DNA of 64,000 bases from Rhizobium sp. 11515TR (GTDB taxonomy: Bacteria; Pseudomonadota; Alphaproteobacteria; Rhizobiales; Rhizobiaceae): positions 1,035,501-1,099,500 of the forward strand of contig NZ_CP022998.1 of the NCBI RefSeq assembly GCF_002277895.1, given 5' to 3'. This document shows positions 27,107 through 35,997 of this stretch, piece after piece. The translations under genes and the position numbers were made by a program. Under the pieces are notes generated by a model. It worked only from the letters and a program-made list of their open reading frames with translations, did not search any database and was not told the origin of the DNA. How positions within the stretch are numbered: the stretch's first letter is position 1; each line of letters starts with the position of its first letter.

Positions 27107-27871
27107 TCAGGTGCGCGTAATCGAAAGGCCGCCGTCGACAAGCGAAGCCGTGCCGCTGACGAAGCTTGCATCATCGGAGGCCAGATAAAGGACCGAGCGA
27201 GCGATCTCTTCCGGGCCGGCGACGCGCTTCAGCGCATGCAGATTGGTAATGAAAGCCTGCTTTTCGGCCGTATCGTTCATGTCGCGATACATATCGGTAT
27301 CGACCGCGCCCGGCAGGACGGCATTGACGCGGACATTCTGCGGGCCGAATTCGGCGGCGAGCGTTTGCGTCAAGCCGATCAGGCCGGATTTGCTGGCGGC
27401 ATAGGCGGCAACGCCCGGGAAGCTCACGGTATGGCCGACAAAAGTCGACGTGAAAATCACGGAACCGCCGCTGTACTTGATCATTTCGCCAATCTGGTGC
27501 TTGGCGGCCAGGAACGACGCGGTGAGGTTTATCGCCAGTGCTTCGGAAAAGCCTGCTTCCGAAACCTCGGTGCTGGGACCGGCTTCGCCGAGCGTGCCGG
27601 CATTGTTGAAGGCGATGTCAAGCTTGCCGTAGCGCTCGACAGCAAGGGCGACCAGCGCCTTGTGATAGTCTTCCGAGCGTACATCGCCGGCCAAGACGGC
27701 TGCTTCACCGCCGGCTGCCTTGATCTCGGCGGCCAGGCTTTCCAGCTCTGTAACACGGCGAGCGCCGACGATGACCTTGGCGCCTTCGGCGGCGAAGAGG
27801 TTGGCCGTGGCGCGGCCGATGCCGGAGCTGGCGCCAGTGACGATTGCGACTTTTCCATTCAAACGGTTCAT
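27107..27871 (-). CDS. SDR family NAD(P)-dependent oxidoreductase
   Basis: 254 aa from the ATG at 27871, preceded by AGGAGA. Classical SDR motifs: VTGASSGIGRATA (cofactor), AFNNAGTLGEAG (NNAG), Ser and YAASK (AAYAASKSGLIG, catalytic Tyr-x-x-x-Lys), and LPGAVDTDM. Substrate unknown. It diverges from a LysR regulator with a 119-bp gap and is probably regulated by it. Confidence 0.92.
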   Translation of the reverse strand: MNRLNGKVAIVTGASSGIGRATANLFAAEGAKVIVGARRVTELESLAAEIKAAGGEAAVLAGDVRSEDYHKALVALAVERYGKLDIAFNNAGTLGEAGPSTEVSEAGFSEALAINLTASFLAAKHQIGEMIKYSGGSVIFTSTFVGHTVSFPGVAAYAASKSGLIGLTQTLAAEFGPQNVRVNAVLPGAVDTDMYRDMNDTAEKQAFITNLHALKRVAGPEEIARSVLYLASDDASFVSGTASLVDGGLSITRT

Positions 27872-27990
27872 TGTTCCATCTCCTGTGTGAGGACGTGTCT
27901 TTCGGTTTCTCCGATACGAGGAAGATGGCCTTTTCCCATCGTTCGGATTAGTCTTCAAAAGGAGGAATTCGAATTCGGAGTTTCCGAACG

Positions 27991-28896
27991 ATGCTGAAGA
28001 TCGATGGGATCGTGACATTCGTGACCGTAGCGGAGGCCGGCTCTATCAGCGAGGCGGCGCGACGCCTGCGCCTGTCGAAATCCGTCGTCAGCGAGCGCCT
28101 GTCGGAAATGGAGAAAGCATTGGGGGCGACCCTGCTTCACCGCACGACCCGCAAGCTGACCCTGACGGAAGATGGCACCGCTTTCCTGCAGCGCGCGACC
28201 CGCATTGCGCAGGAGGTTCGCGAGGCGGCGGCCGATCTTGCCGAACGGCGCGGCACGCTGATGGGACCGCTCCGCATCGCAGCTCCCGTCACCTTCGGCC
28301 GCCTGCATCTGGGGCCGGCCCTCTATCCGTTTCTCGCCGCACACCCGGAAATCGAGCTGACGCTCGATCTCGACGACCGCCGGGTCGATGCCGCTTCGGA
28401 TGGCTATGATGCGATCATACGCCATGGCCTGATCGCCGACTCGCGCCTCGTCGCCTGGAAGCTCGCCCGCAGCCGCCGCCTTCTCGTGGCCTCGCCGGAT
28501 TATCTCAGCCGTCGCGGCAAGCCCGCTTCGCTCTCTGATCTCGAGGATCACCGCGGGATTTTCTACACGAATCGTGGTGTTGCCGACTGGCGTTTCGAGG
28601 GACCGGACGGCGCTGTCGTCATCCGCGCGAAGCTAGCGCTGGGCGTGAACAATGGCGATGTCCTCCACGATGCCGCGATTGCCGGCCTCGGTATCGCCTT
28701 GCTGCCGGCCTTCATTGCCGGGCCTTCGGTGAGGGACGGGCGGCTTGCCGAGATCGATGTCGGCTACCGGCCGGAGCCGGAATTCATCTTCATGGCCCAT
28801 CCGGAAGGCCGCAATCCCTCGGCAAAGCTTCGAGCCATCGCCGATCATCTGAAAAAAGCGTTCGGCGATCCGCCCTATTGGGAGCGGAGCAAATAA
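27991..28896 (+). CDS. LysR family regulator (divergent from SDR gene)
   Basis: 301 aa. HTH: IDGIVTFVTVAEAGSISEAARRLRLSKSVVSERLSEMEKALGATLLHRTTRKLTLTEDG. Effector domain of the CrgA/DmlR type (LMGPLRIAAPVTFGRLHLGPALYPFLAAHPEIELTLDLDDR). Such proteins usually control the divergent gene, here the SDR. Its TAA stop abuts, with zero spacing, the stop codon of the next, opposing LysR gene. Confidence 0.92.
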   Translation: MLKIDGIVTFVTVAEAGSISEAARRLRLSKSVVSERLSEMEKALGATLLHRTTRKLTLTEDGTAFLQRATRIAQEVREAAADLAERRGTLMGPLRIAAPVTFGRLHLGPALYPFLAAHPEIELTLDLDDRRVDAASDGYDAIIRHGLIADSRLVAWKLARSRRLLVASPDYLSRRGKPASLSDLEDHRGIFYTNRGVADWRFEGPDGAVVIRAKLALGVNNGDVLHDAAIAGLGIALLPAFIAGPSVRDGRLAEIDVGYRPEPEFIFMAHPEGRNPSAKLRAIADHLKKAFGDPPYWERSK

Positions 28897-29772
28897 TTAC
28901 GCTATCAGGCTCATAAGATTGGCGATAACGGGCGATCGCTGTGCCTTGAGGCTGGCGAGGCCAAGCCGCGCCACGACCGGCGGCCCATCGATTTGCCGAT
29001 AGGCGACGCCGTCGAGCTTGATCTGTGCGATCGAAGCCGGAACGATGGAAACGCCCAAGTTTGCGGCGACGAGATTGACGACGGATGGGATCTGCGGCGC
29101 TTCCTGCGTCACCACGAGGTCGAAGCCGGCTTCGCGGCAAGCGGCGACGATATCGTCATAGAGGCTGAGCCCCACCATGCGCGGGAAGAGGATGAAGGGT
29201 TCGCCCGCGAGCGCCGCAATCGGCACGCGTTCCTCTTTCGCCAGCGGATGGTGGGCCGGTAGCGCGATCAGCATCGGTTCGTCGGCAAAGCGTTTCAGTC
29301 GTACGTCTCTGGGGTCTTCAAGGCCTGGGCGAATGAATGCCGCGTCGATCTCGCCGCGCATCAGCCGCTCCATCAGCGCATTGGTATTCATCTCTGTGAG
29401 TGACAGCCGCACTTCCGGCCAGTGTCGCCGAAACTCGCGAATGGTTGATGTGACGATGGTGTTGAAGGCGGAGGAGGCGGTGAAGCCGAGCGACAGGCGG
29501 CCGATCTCGCCGCGATTGGCGCGCTGGGCGGCGAGCTTTGCCTTTTCCGCCGCATCGACCGCCATTTTTGCTTCCACGAGAAAGGCCTCGCCGGCCGCCG
29601 TCAGTTCCGCACCATGCGGTACGCGGTGGAACAGCTGCGCGCCCACCTCGTTTTCCAGGTCCCGGATCTGCTGGCTGAGTGGCGGCTGACCGATGCCGAG
29701 CTTGGCCGCCGCGCGGGTGAAGTTTCCCACTTCCGCGAGCGCCAGAAAATAGCGGATATGCCGCAGCTCCAT
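28897..29772 (-). CDS. LysR family regulator (YnfL/BenM-like, divergent from MFS gene)
   Basis: 291 aa from the ATG at 29772 (GGAG 7 bp upstream; a TTG four codons earlier is less likely). MELRHIRYFLALAEVGNFTRAAAKLGIGQPPLSQQIRDLE is the HTH of the BenM/CatM/YnfL branch. It lies 98 bp from a divergent MFS exporter, the same arrangement as E. coli ynfL/ynfM. Confidence 0.9.
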   Translation of the reverse strand: MELRHIRYFLALAEVGNFTRAAAKLGIGQPPLSQQIRDLENEVGAQLFHRVPHGAELTAAGEAFLVEAKMAVDAAEKAKLAAQRANRGEIGRLSLGFTASSAFNTIVTSTIREFRRHWPEVRLSLTEMNTNALMERLMRGEIDAAFIRPGLEDPRDVRLKRFADEPMLIALPAHHPLAKEERVPIAALAGEPFILFPRMVGLSLYDDIVAACREAGFDLVVTQEAPQIPSVVNLVAANLGVSIVPASIAQIKLDGVAYRQIDGPPVVARLGLASLKAQRSPVIANLMSLIA

Positions 29773-29870
29773 CGCTATCTCCAAAAGCTATTGAGATCGC
29801 CTGTTCCATATATTGGACTAATGGAGCTGGTCTGGCTAGATTCCAGGGCAAGAAAGGTCAGGTGCCACCA

Positions 29871-31154
29871 ATGTTTCGCGCCGTAAGTCAGCAGAAAACC
29901 ACTGCGTCCGAAGTTTCCTCCCGCCCCGAATTGACGCTCGTCAGGAACGAGCCGCCGACCGAGACCCGCCAGTTTCTGACGCGCGGCACGCCTGCCTTCC
30001 GCCGCGCGACCATTGGGCTGTTTCTCTCGGGCTTTGCCACCTTCTCGCTGCTCTATTGCGTCCAGCCGCTGATGCCGATCTTCTCCGAAGATTTCGGTGT
30101 CACACCGGCTGCAAGCTCGCTGTCGCTGTCACTTTCGACCGGCTTCCTGGCCCTCGCGATCTTCGGCGCCGCCGCCGTTTCCGAAAGCCTCGGCCGCCGC
30201 AGCCTGATGTTCATTTCGCTGCTCGGCGCGGCCATCTGTACGATCGTCTGCGCGGTGTCGCCGAGCTGGCATATGCTCCTCGTCGTCCGCGCTCTTGAGG
30301 GCTTCCTTTTGGGTGGCGTCCCAGCTGTAGCTATGACCTATCTGGCTGAGGAAATCGAACCGCGCGGCCTCGGCGGCGCCATGGGCCTCTATATCGCCGG
30401 CAACGCCTTTGGCGGCATGGCCGGGCGCGTGGTGACCGGTACGATCGCCGAATATCTGAGCTGGCGGCCGGCGCTGGCCACGATCGGCCTTCTCGGCCTT
30501 CTCGCCGCTATCGGTTTCCTCTATCTGCTACCGCCGTCGCGCAATTTCACCCCGCGCAAGGGCTTCGATGTGGCCTTCCACCTGAAGGCTTGGAGCGGTC
30601 ACTTCGGCAATGCCGCACTGCCGCTGCTCTTTGCCATCGGCTTTCTCGTCATGGGCTCCTTCGTCACCGTCTATAACTATGCCGGCTTCCGTTTGGTCGC
30701 CGATCCCTATGATCTCAGCCAGACCGAATTGGGCCTGATCTTCACCGCCTATCTCTTCGGGATAGTCGCATCCTGGGCGGCAGGTCTCCTCGGTGATCGC
30801 ATCGGCCATTTCGTCGTGCTGCCGGTGGGCGTGCTGATCGCCGCACTCGGGGCGGCGGTGACGCTTTCCAGCTCCTTGCCGCTGATCATTCTCGGCATCA
30901 TCCTGGTGACGATCGGCTTCTTCATGACCCATTCCGTCGCCAGCGCGCTGGTGGGGCGGCTAGCCCATGGCTTCAAGGGCCATGCCTCCTCGCTCTATCT
31001 GCTCGCCTATTATCTCGGCTCCAGCATTGCCGGTTCGGTCGGCGGTTATTTCTGGCTCGCGGATGGCTGGAATGCTGTGGTTGCCTTCATCCTCGTCATG
31101 CTGGCACTCTGTCTCGTCAGCGCTTTAGCCGTTGCCAGGCTGGCGCGTCGTTGA
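29871..31154 (+). CDS. MFS transporter, YnfM-like
   Basis: 427 aa with twelve predicted helices and a 45-residue hydrophilic N-terminus. LLYCVQPLMPIFSEDFGVTPAASSLSLSLSTGFLALAI and VRALEGFLLGGVPAVAMTYLAEEI are typical of YnfM-type drug/sugar efflux proteins. The ATG at 29871 follows AGGTG; a GTG three codons earlier is also possible. Probably under control of the divergent LysR gene. The VOC gene follows after 15 bp. Confidence 0.88.
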   Translation: MFRAVSQQKTTASEVSSRPELTLVRNEPPTETRQFLTRGTPAFRRATIGLFLSGFATFSLLYCVQPLMPIFSEDFGVTPAASSLSLSLSTGFLALAIFGAAAVSESLGRRSLMFISLLGAAICTIVCAVSPSWHMLLVVRALEGFLLGGVPAVAMTYLAEEIEPRGLGGAMGLYIAGNAFGGMAGRVVTGTIAEYLSWRPALATIGLLGLLAAIGFLYLLPPSRNFTPRKGFDVAFHLKAWSGHFGNAALPLLFAIGFLVMGSFVTVYNYAGFRLVADPYDLSQTELGLIFTAYLFGIVASWAAGLLGDRIGHFVVLPVGVLIAALGAAVTLSSSLPLIILGIILVTIGFFMTHSVASALVGRLAHGFKGHASSLYLLAYYLGSSIAGSVGGYFWLADGWNAVVAFILVMLALCLVSALAVARLARR

Positions 31155-31556
<402 letters not shown>

Positions 31557-31579
31557 GATCGGGCGTTAGAAAGCCTTTC

Positions 31580-31607
31580 TTGACATCGTTTGCATGCGTC
31601 ATATATT
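31580..31607 (+). promoter_or_regulatory. Sigma-70 promoter of the ArsR operon
   Basis: TTGACA (31580-31585, perfect -35) is followed after 16 bp by TATATT (31602-31607, 5/6 to the -10 consensus). The -10 abuts the left arm of the dyad operator, so a bound repressor would cover the start site. Confidence 0.75.
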
Positions 31608-31638
31608 AAACCAATAAGTTAATTAACTGTTTGGTTTA
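31607..31638 (+). promoter_or_regulatory. Dyad operator upstream of arsR-type gene
   Basis: A nested dyad: outer arms TAAACCAA (31607-31614) and TTGGTTTA (31631-31638) flank, at equal 3-bp spacing, the perfect palindrome GTTAATTAAC (31618-31627). The centre is 25 bp before the ArsR start codon and directly downstream of the -10 element. This is the expected layout for autorepression by a winged-helix dimer. Confidence 0.78.
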
Positions 31639-31647
31639 TTGAGTCGT

Positions 31648-31989
31648 ATGGACACGTTGAGCACGACCCTTTCGGCCCTAGCCGATCCAACCCGCCGAGC
31701 GATCCTGGCGCGGCTGGCGACCGGCGAGGCATCCGTGTCCGAGCTGGCCGAACCCTTCGACATGTCGCTGGTCGCCGTTTCCAAGCATCTGAAGGTGCTG
31801 GAGAGAGCCGGGCTGATCTCGAAGGGTAGGGAAGCCCAATGGCGACCCTGTCGGCTGGAGCCCAAGCCACTGCGGCAGGTCGATGACTGGCTGGAAAGCT
31901 ACAGGCAGTTCTGGAACGACAATCTCGATCGCCTGGAAGCCTACGCGGCGTTACTGCAAAAGGGAGGAGTGGATGGCCCCGGCAACTGA
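31648..31989 (+). CDS. ArsR/SmtB family repressor
   Basis: 113 aa. ALADPTRRAILARLATGEASVSELAEPFDMSLVAVSKHLKVLERAGLI is a winged HTH of the ArsR group that pairs with SRPBCC genes. No Cys or His metal site is visible, so the effector is likely not a metal. The ATG at 31648 lacks a strong Shine-Dalgarno; a TTG at 31639 would lie at the operator edge. The gene overlaps the next by 17 bp. Confidence 0.9.
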   Translation: MDTLSTTLSALADPTRRAILARLATGEASVSELAEPFDMSLVAVSKHLKVLERAGLISKGREAQWRPCRLEPKPLRQVDDWLESYRQFWNDNLDRLEAYAALLQKGGVDGPGN

Positions 31990-32458
31990 CGGCGGCGAAC
32001 GCCCGCTACGCGAAATCGTACTAACCCGAGATATTGCCGCACCGCGTGACTTGCTGTTTCGCCTCTGGACGGAGCCGCAACATCTGATGCGCTGGTGGGG
32101 GCCGCAAAACATGACGGCCCCATCCGTCTCCGTCGACGTGCGGGAAGGTGGCGCCTGGCGACACTGCATTCTGACACCGGAGGGCAGGGAATATTGGAGC
32201 CATGGCCGCTATCTGGAGATCGTCCCACCCGAGCGTCTCGTCTTCACCTTTGCCTGGGAAAACCAGGAGGGTAGGCCCGAACATCCGATGCAGGTGACTG
32301 TGGAGTTTCATGAGCTCGGCGAGAAGACACGCCTCATCTTCCGCAAGGTCGAGCTGCCTGACGATACAGAGCTGAGATTGCAAACCGACGGCTGGGAACA
32401 GGCCCTCGATAAATACGCCGCTTACGCAGAAGCCACCTCAAGGGAAGGACGAGAGTGA
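31973..32458 (+). CDS. SRPBCC (AHSA1/START-like) domain protein
   Basis: 161 aa from the ATG at 31973 with AGGGAGGAG upstream. IVLTRDIAAPRDLLFRLWTEPQHLMRWWGP and the later GRYLEIVPPERLVFTFAWENQEG are the AHSA1 (activator of Hsp90 ATPase homolog) pattern: a helix-grip fold with a ligand cavity. It overlaps arsR and couples by TGATG to the next gene. Ligand unknown. Confidence 0.9.
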   Translation: MAPATDGGERPLREIVLTRDIAAPRDLLFRLWTEPQHLMRWWGPQNMTAPSVSVDVREGGAWRHCILTPEGREYWSHGRYLEIVPPERLVFTFAWENQEGRPEHPMQVTVEFHELGEKTRLIFRKVELPDDTELRLQTDGWEQALDKYAAYAEATSREGRE

Positions 32459-32862
32459 TGAAGAAGACCTATCACGGAAGCTGCCATTGCGGCGCCGTTG
32501 CTTACGAAGCCGATCTCGATCTGCAGGGCGGGACCTTCAAGTGCAATTGCTCGATCTGCAAGAAGAAGCGCAATTGGCTGGCTGTCGCCACGCCCGCCGA
32601 TTTCCGCCTGACTTCGGGCGATGAGAGCATCGGTGAATATCAGTTCGGCCCGCGTATCCTGCATCATCTCTTCTGCAAAACTTGCGGCATCAGCTCCTTC
32701 AACTGGGGTGAAAACCCGGCACTCGGCGGCAAGTTCTATGCGATCAGCATCAGCTGCCTGGACGATGCCACCGATGAGGAACTCGCCTCGCTTCCCGTCG
32801 GCTATTTCGACGGCCGCGACGACCGCTTCGATCGCGCGCCGGAGGAAACGCGCTATCTTTAG
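32458..32862 (+). CDS. GFA family (glutathione-dependent formaldehyde-activating-like) protein
   Basis: 134 aa. Zinc-binding cysteines are in the usual places: GSCHCGAV, KCNCSICKKK and FCKTCGISSF. The fold is that of Gfa/CENP-V; most members are not truly formaldehyde-activating. Third gene of the ArsR operon. The last 4 bp overlap the end of the convergent vapC. Confidence 0.9.
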   Translation: MKKTYHGSCHCGAVAYEADLDLQGGTFKCNCSICKKKRNWLAVATPADFRLTSGDESIGEYQFGPRILHHLFCKTCGISSFNWGENPALGGKFYAISISCLDDATDEELASLPVGYFDGRDDRFDRAPEETRYL

Positions 32863-33263
32863 CCACTCGGCAAGGATTCCCAGTCTTCGAAACGTAGCTT
32901 GAGAACGCGTTCAAACTCCCTGACATTGTGCGTTATCAGGATCAGATCGCGGGCGACCGCTTGTCCCGCGATCAGAACGTCATAAGCGCCGATCGGCGTG
33001 CCAAGAAAAGCAAGGGCCGCGCGAATTTCGCCAGCTACACGGGCATCTTGCTTGTCGAAATCCAGCGTCTCGAATTGCAAGGCATCGACACGTGCCAGAT
33101 TTTCGGAAACGCGCTGCCCTTTATAGGCACCATAAAACAGCTCGTGTGCGACGATGGCCGGAATGGCGAAATCCTGGGGCTTATGTCTGCGAAGCTCGCT
33201 GACAAAGCCGGGGTGTCCTTTCATCAGAGCGATGACGGCATTGCTGTCGAGCAGAAACTTCAC
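32859..33263 (-). CDS. vapC: VapC-type PIN-domain toxin
   Basis: 134 aa. Acidic PIN residues visible: Asp6 (LLDSNAVIAL), Glu41 (AHELFYGAY) and Asp95 (GAYDVLIAGQA), with the C-terminal ITHNVREFERV in place of the usual TNN.EF. A ribonuclease, typically cutting initiator tRNA or rRNA. Start overlaps the stop of vapB (ATGA). Confidence 0.92.
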   Translation of the reverse strand: MKFLLDSNAVIALMKGHPGFVSELRRHKPQDFAIPAIVAHELFYGAYKGQRVSENLARVDALQFETLDFDKQDARVAGEIRAALAFLGTPIGAYDVLIAGQAVARDLILITHNVREFERVLKLRFEDWESLPSG

Positions 33264-33502
33264 TTGAAGATATCCAGCTCGGGGCGTTGCTGTTCAGCCG
33301 GCTCTTCTTCGGCTGCTTCTGCGAAGTCTTGGTCGATTGGCCCGGTGATCGCTTCCAGCCAATCCCAATCTTCGGCGATCGGCTCCAGAATGATTGCTTT
33401 TCCTTGCCGGCGGATGCGCACTTCCTCGCCGTCGATACGGAATTCCTTTGGCAAACGGACGGCCTGTGAGCGGCCGGACCAGAAGATCTTTGCGGTGTCC
33501 AT
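33260..33502 (-). CDS. vapB: VapB-type antitoxin (SpoVT/AbrB)
   Basis: 80 aa from the ATG at 33502, which has AAGGAG 8 bp upstream. TAKIFWSGRSQAVRLPKEFRIDGEEVRIRRQGKAIILEP is the swapped-hairpin AbrB DNA-binding domain; the acidic C-terminus (DQDFAEAAEEEPAEQQRPELDIF) would wrap the toxin. It probably autoregulates at the inverted repeat 33 bp upstream. Confidence 0.92.
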   Translation of the reverse strand: MDTAKIFWSGRSQAVRLPKEFRIDGEEVRIRRQGKAIILEPIAEDWDWLEAITGPIDQDFAEAAEEEPAEQQRPELDIFK

Positions 33503-33534
33503 GCCATAACTCCTTTGAGATATGACATTGATAT

Positions 33535-33553
33535 ATAGCATCTCGAACGCTAT
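33535..33553 (-). promoter_or_regulatory. Inverted repeat upstream of vapBC
   Basis: ATAGC (33535-33539) and GCTAT (33549-33553) are separated by 9 bp, within an AT-rich stretch containing ATATATAG that could serve as the -10 region. Position and symmetry fit a VapBC operator. Confidence 0.45.
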
Positions 33554-33567
33554 TTCAATTCGAGGCG

Positions 33568-34242
33568 TTATGATCCCAATTTTGTCGCGAGCCAGATGAC
33601 ATGACGCGCGCCGGTCTTGCCATTGGCCCGCGCGTTGACCACCTCGGCGGTAAAGCCACTGTCGCGCAGCCGGCGCGTGAAGCGATCATCCGGTCCCGAA
33701 GACCAAACAGCGAGGACGCCACCAGGACGCAGCGCATCGCGCGCTGCCTTGAGGCCCTGATAGTCGTAGAGGCCGTCATTGGCCTCTGACGTGATACCGT
33801 CGGGACCGTTGTCGACATCGAGCAGGATGGCGTCGTAGGCTGCCTTGCGGGCGCGGATGAGCGGGCGCACATCGCCTTCGTGGATCGCGACGCGCGGATC
33901 GTCGAGGCAGCCGTCGAAGACTGTTGCCATCGGCCCGCGTGCCCATGACACGACAGCCGGCACCAGTTCCGCGACCGTAACTTTGGCGTCTGCACTGAGT
34001 TCTCCGAGTGCCGCCCGCAGGGTAAAGCCCATGCCAAGGCCGCCGATCAGTATGTGCGGCGTCTTCCGACCCCTAATCTTCTCGCAGGAAAGTGTGGCCA
34101 GCGCCCGCTCGGAGCCGCTCAAGCGGCTGTTCATCAGCTCATTGGTGCCGAGCATGATGGAAAATTCCTGGCCGCGCTGCTTTAAGCGCAGCTCGCCGCC
34201 ACCAGGGATTTTCGCAGTATCAAGCAAGGTCCAGGGGATCAC
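33568..34242 (-). CDS. Spermidine-synthase-fold methyltransferase-like protein
   Basis: 224 aa from the GTG at 34242 (MIPWTLLDTAKIPGGGELRL); a TTG two codons earlier is possible, and an in-frame stop lies just before that. The Rossmann motif is HILIGGLGMGFTLRAAL, followed by VTVAELVPAVVSWAR and AILLDVDNGPDG, as in spermine/spermidine synthases. The gatekeeper residues of true SpeE are not evident, so polyamine synthesis is unproven. Confidence 0.8.
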   Translation of the reverse strand: MIPWTLLDTAKIPGGGELRLKQRGQEFSIMLGTNELMNSRLSGSERALATLSCEKIRGRKTPHILIGGLGMGFTLRAALGELSADAKVTVAELVPAVVSWARGPMATVFDGCLDDPRVAIHEGDVRPLIRARKAAYDAILLDVDNGPDGITSEANDGLYDYQGLKAARDALRPGGVLAVWSSGPDDRFTRRLRDSGFTAEVVNARANGKTGARHVIWLATKLGS

Positions 34243-34311
34243 GGGCAATTCTCAATTCATCTCAAGTTGCCCGGGACCATAGTCTTTCGATGCCGCTAAG
34301 AACAGAGGCGC

Positions 34312-35973
34312 TTATCCCAAACGGATATAGGGCACATCCTTTTTCGCAACTTCATCCAGCGCTTCTTCGTAGCCGGCATCGGCATAGCGCATCACGCCAA
34401 GCGCGGTGTCGTTGGTCAGCGCATGGTCGAGCCGTTCGTCAGCGGCTTGTGTGCCGTCGGCAACCACGGTGACGCCGCAGCTCGTCATATAGCCGGCATA
34501 GCCGCCGCCGCCGGAATGGACGACGACGAGATCGGCCATGGACGAGCAGAGCATCATGGCGTCGATCAGCGGCCAGTCGGCGATGGCGTCTGAGCCGTCC
34601 TTCATGCGCTCGGTCATGATGTTCGGATGCGCCATGGCGCCGGCATCCAGATGGTCGCGCGAGAAGGCGATCGGACCCTTCAGCTCGCCGCTCGCCACAA
34701 GCTCGTTGACGCGGCGGGCAAGCGCTGTCCGCTCGCCATGGCCGAGCCACGCGATGCGTGCCGGCAGTCCTTCGAAGGGCACATGCTGACGGGCAAGCTT
34801 GATCCAGTTGGTGATGATCTTGTTGTCCGGGAACATTTCCAGCAGCAGATCGTCGATGCGGGCGATATCGCTCTCCTCGCCCGAAAGCGCCATCCAGCGG
34901 AACGGGCCGATTGCACGGCAGAAGAGCGGCCGCAGATAGGCTTCGGTGAAGATCGGGATATCGAAGGCGTTCGCAACGCCGCCTTCCTTCGCCTGGGTGC
35001 GGATCAGGTTGCCGTTGTCGAAGACTTCGGAACCTTTTTTCTGGAAGTCCAGCATGGCCTTCACATGCTCGACGATCGAGGCGCGGCTGGCCGCCATGAG
35101 CTGGCCCTGACCGTCGTCGCGTAAGTCCCGAACCTGCTGCAGGTTCATGCCTTTCGGCACATAGCCATAGACGAGATCGTGCGCCGAGGTCTGGTCGGTG
35201 ACGATATCGGGCACGATGCCGCGTCGCGCAATCTCGGGATAGATCTCGGCCGCATTGCCGACGAGGCCGACGGAAAGCGCCCGCTTTTCCTTGACGGCCG
35301 CATCGATCATCGCCAGCGCGGAATCGAGATCCGGGGCGATTTCCTGCAGGTAGCCGATTTCCTGGCGCTTCCTGGCGCGCTCCGCATCGATATCGACGCA
35401 GAGGATCGCGGCCCCCGCCATGCGGCCGGCAAGTGGCTGCGCGCCGCCCATGCCGCCGAGACCGGCTGTGAGTACGAAGCGGCCAAAGAGATCGCCGCCG
35501 AAGCGGCGCTCGGCGATGCGCATGAAGATTTCATAGGTACCCTGGATCACGCCCTGGCTGCCGATATATTGCCAGGCGCCGGCCGTCAGGCCACCCCAGC
35601 AGATCAGGCCCTTGCGCTGCAATTCGTAGAAGACTTCTGCCTTCGCCCACTGCCCGACGATATTGCAGTTCGCCATGATGACGAGCGGCGCCTTGTCATG
35701 CGTGCGGATGAGGCCGATCGGCTTGCCGGATTGGATGAGCAGCGTCTGGTTCTCATCCATTTCGGTCAGCGCCTTCACAATGCCCTTATGCGCCGCCCAG
35801 TTGCGCGCCGCCTTGCCGAGGGCGGCGTAGACGACAAGATTGTCCGGATCTTCGCCGACCGAGAGCACGTTTTCGAGCAGGCGCAGCAGGGCCTCCTGCC
35901 GCCAGCCCTTGGCACGCAGCTCCGGGCCGCCCGGAATGGGGAATTTCGGGTGACGTGGATTGGCTTTCGGCAT
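34312..35973 (-). CDS. Urocanate hydratase-family protein, probably thiourocanate hydratase
   Basis: 553 aa from the ATG at 35973. The NAD motif VLTAGLGGMGGAQPLAG, IGSQGVIQGTYE, and GRDHLD-type (FSRDHLDAGAMAHPN) segments place it in the urocanase family. Compared with HutU as I remember it, two active-site stretches differ strongly: YGQMTAGSW becomes WGGLTAGAW, and LHHGGGVGMGxSQHSG becomes VHSGGGGYAGYMTSCG. hutI, hutG, hutC and a standard hutH are absent. With its neighbours this suggests hydration of thiourocanate in ergothioneine breakdown. A repeat separates it from the upstream genes of the cluster. Plain HutU function is the alternative. Confidence 0.78.
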   Translation of the reverse strand: MPKANPRHPKFPIPGGPELRAKGWRQEALLRLLENVLSVGEDPDNLVVYAALGKAARNWAAHKGIVKALTEMDENQTLLIQSGKPIGLIRTHDKAPLVIMANCNIVGQWAKAEVFYELQRKGLICWGGLTAGAWQYIGSQGVIQGTYEIFMRIAERRFGGDLFGRFVLTAGLGGMGGAQPLAGRMAGAAILCVDIDAERARKRQEIGYLQEIAPDLDSALAMIDAAVKEKRALSVGLVGNAAEIYPEIARRGIVPDIVTDQTSAHDLVYGYVPKGMNLQQVRDLRDDGQGQLMAASRASIVEHVKAMLDFQKKGSEVFDNGNLIRTQAKEGGVANAFDIPIFTEAYLRPLFCRAIGPFRWMALSGEESDIARIDDLLLEMFPDNKIITNWIKLARQHVPFEGLPARIAWLGHGERTALARRVNELVASGELKGPIAFSRDHLDAGAMAHPNIMTERMKDGSDAIADWPLIDAMMLCSSMADLVVVHSGGGGYAGYMTSCGVTVVADGTQAADERLDHALTNDTALGVMRYADAGYEEALDEVAKKDVPYIRLG

Positions 35974-35997
35974 GATTGCTTTTCCTCTTGTTTGATA

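Noticed and set aside
34312..35973. Ordinary histidine utilisation operon
   Set aside because: No hutI, hutG or hutC, the lyase lacks the MIO triad, and the hydratase active-site segments are atypical.
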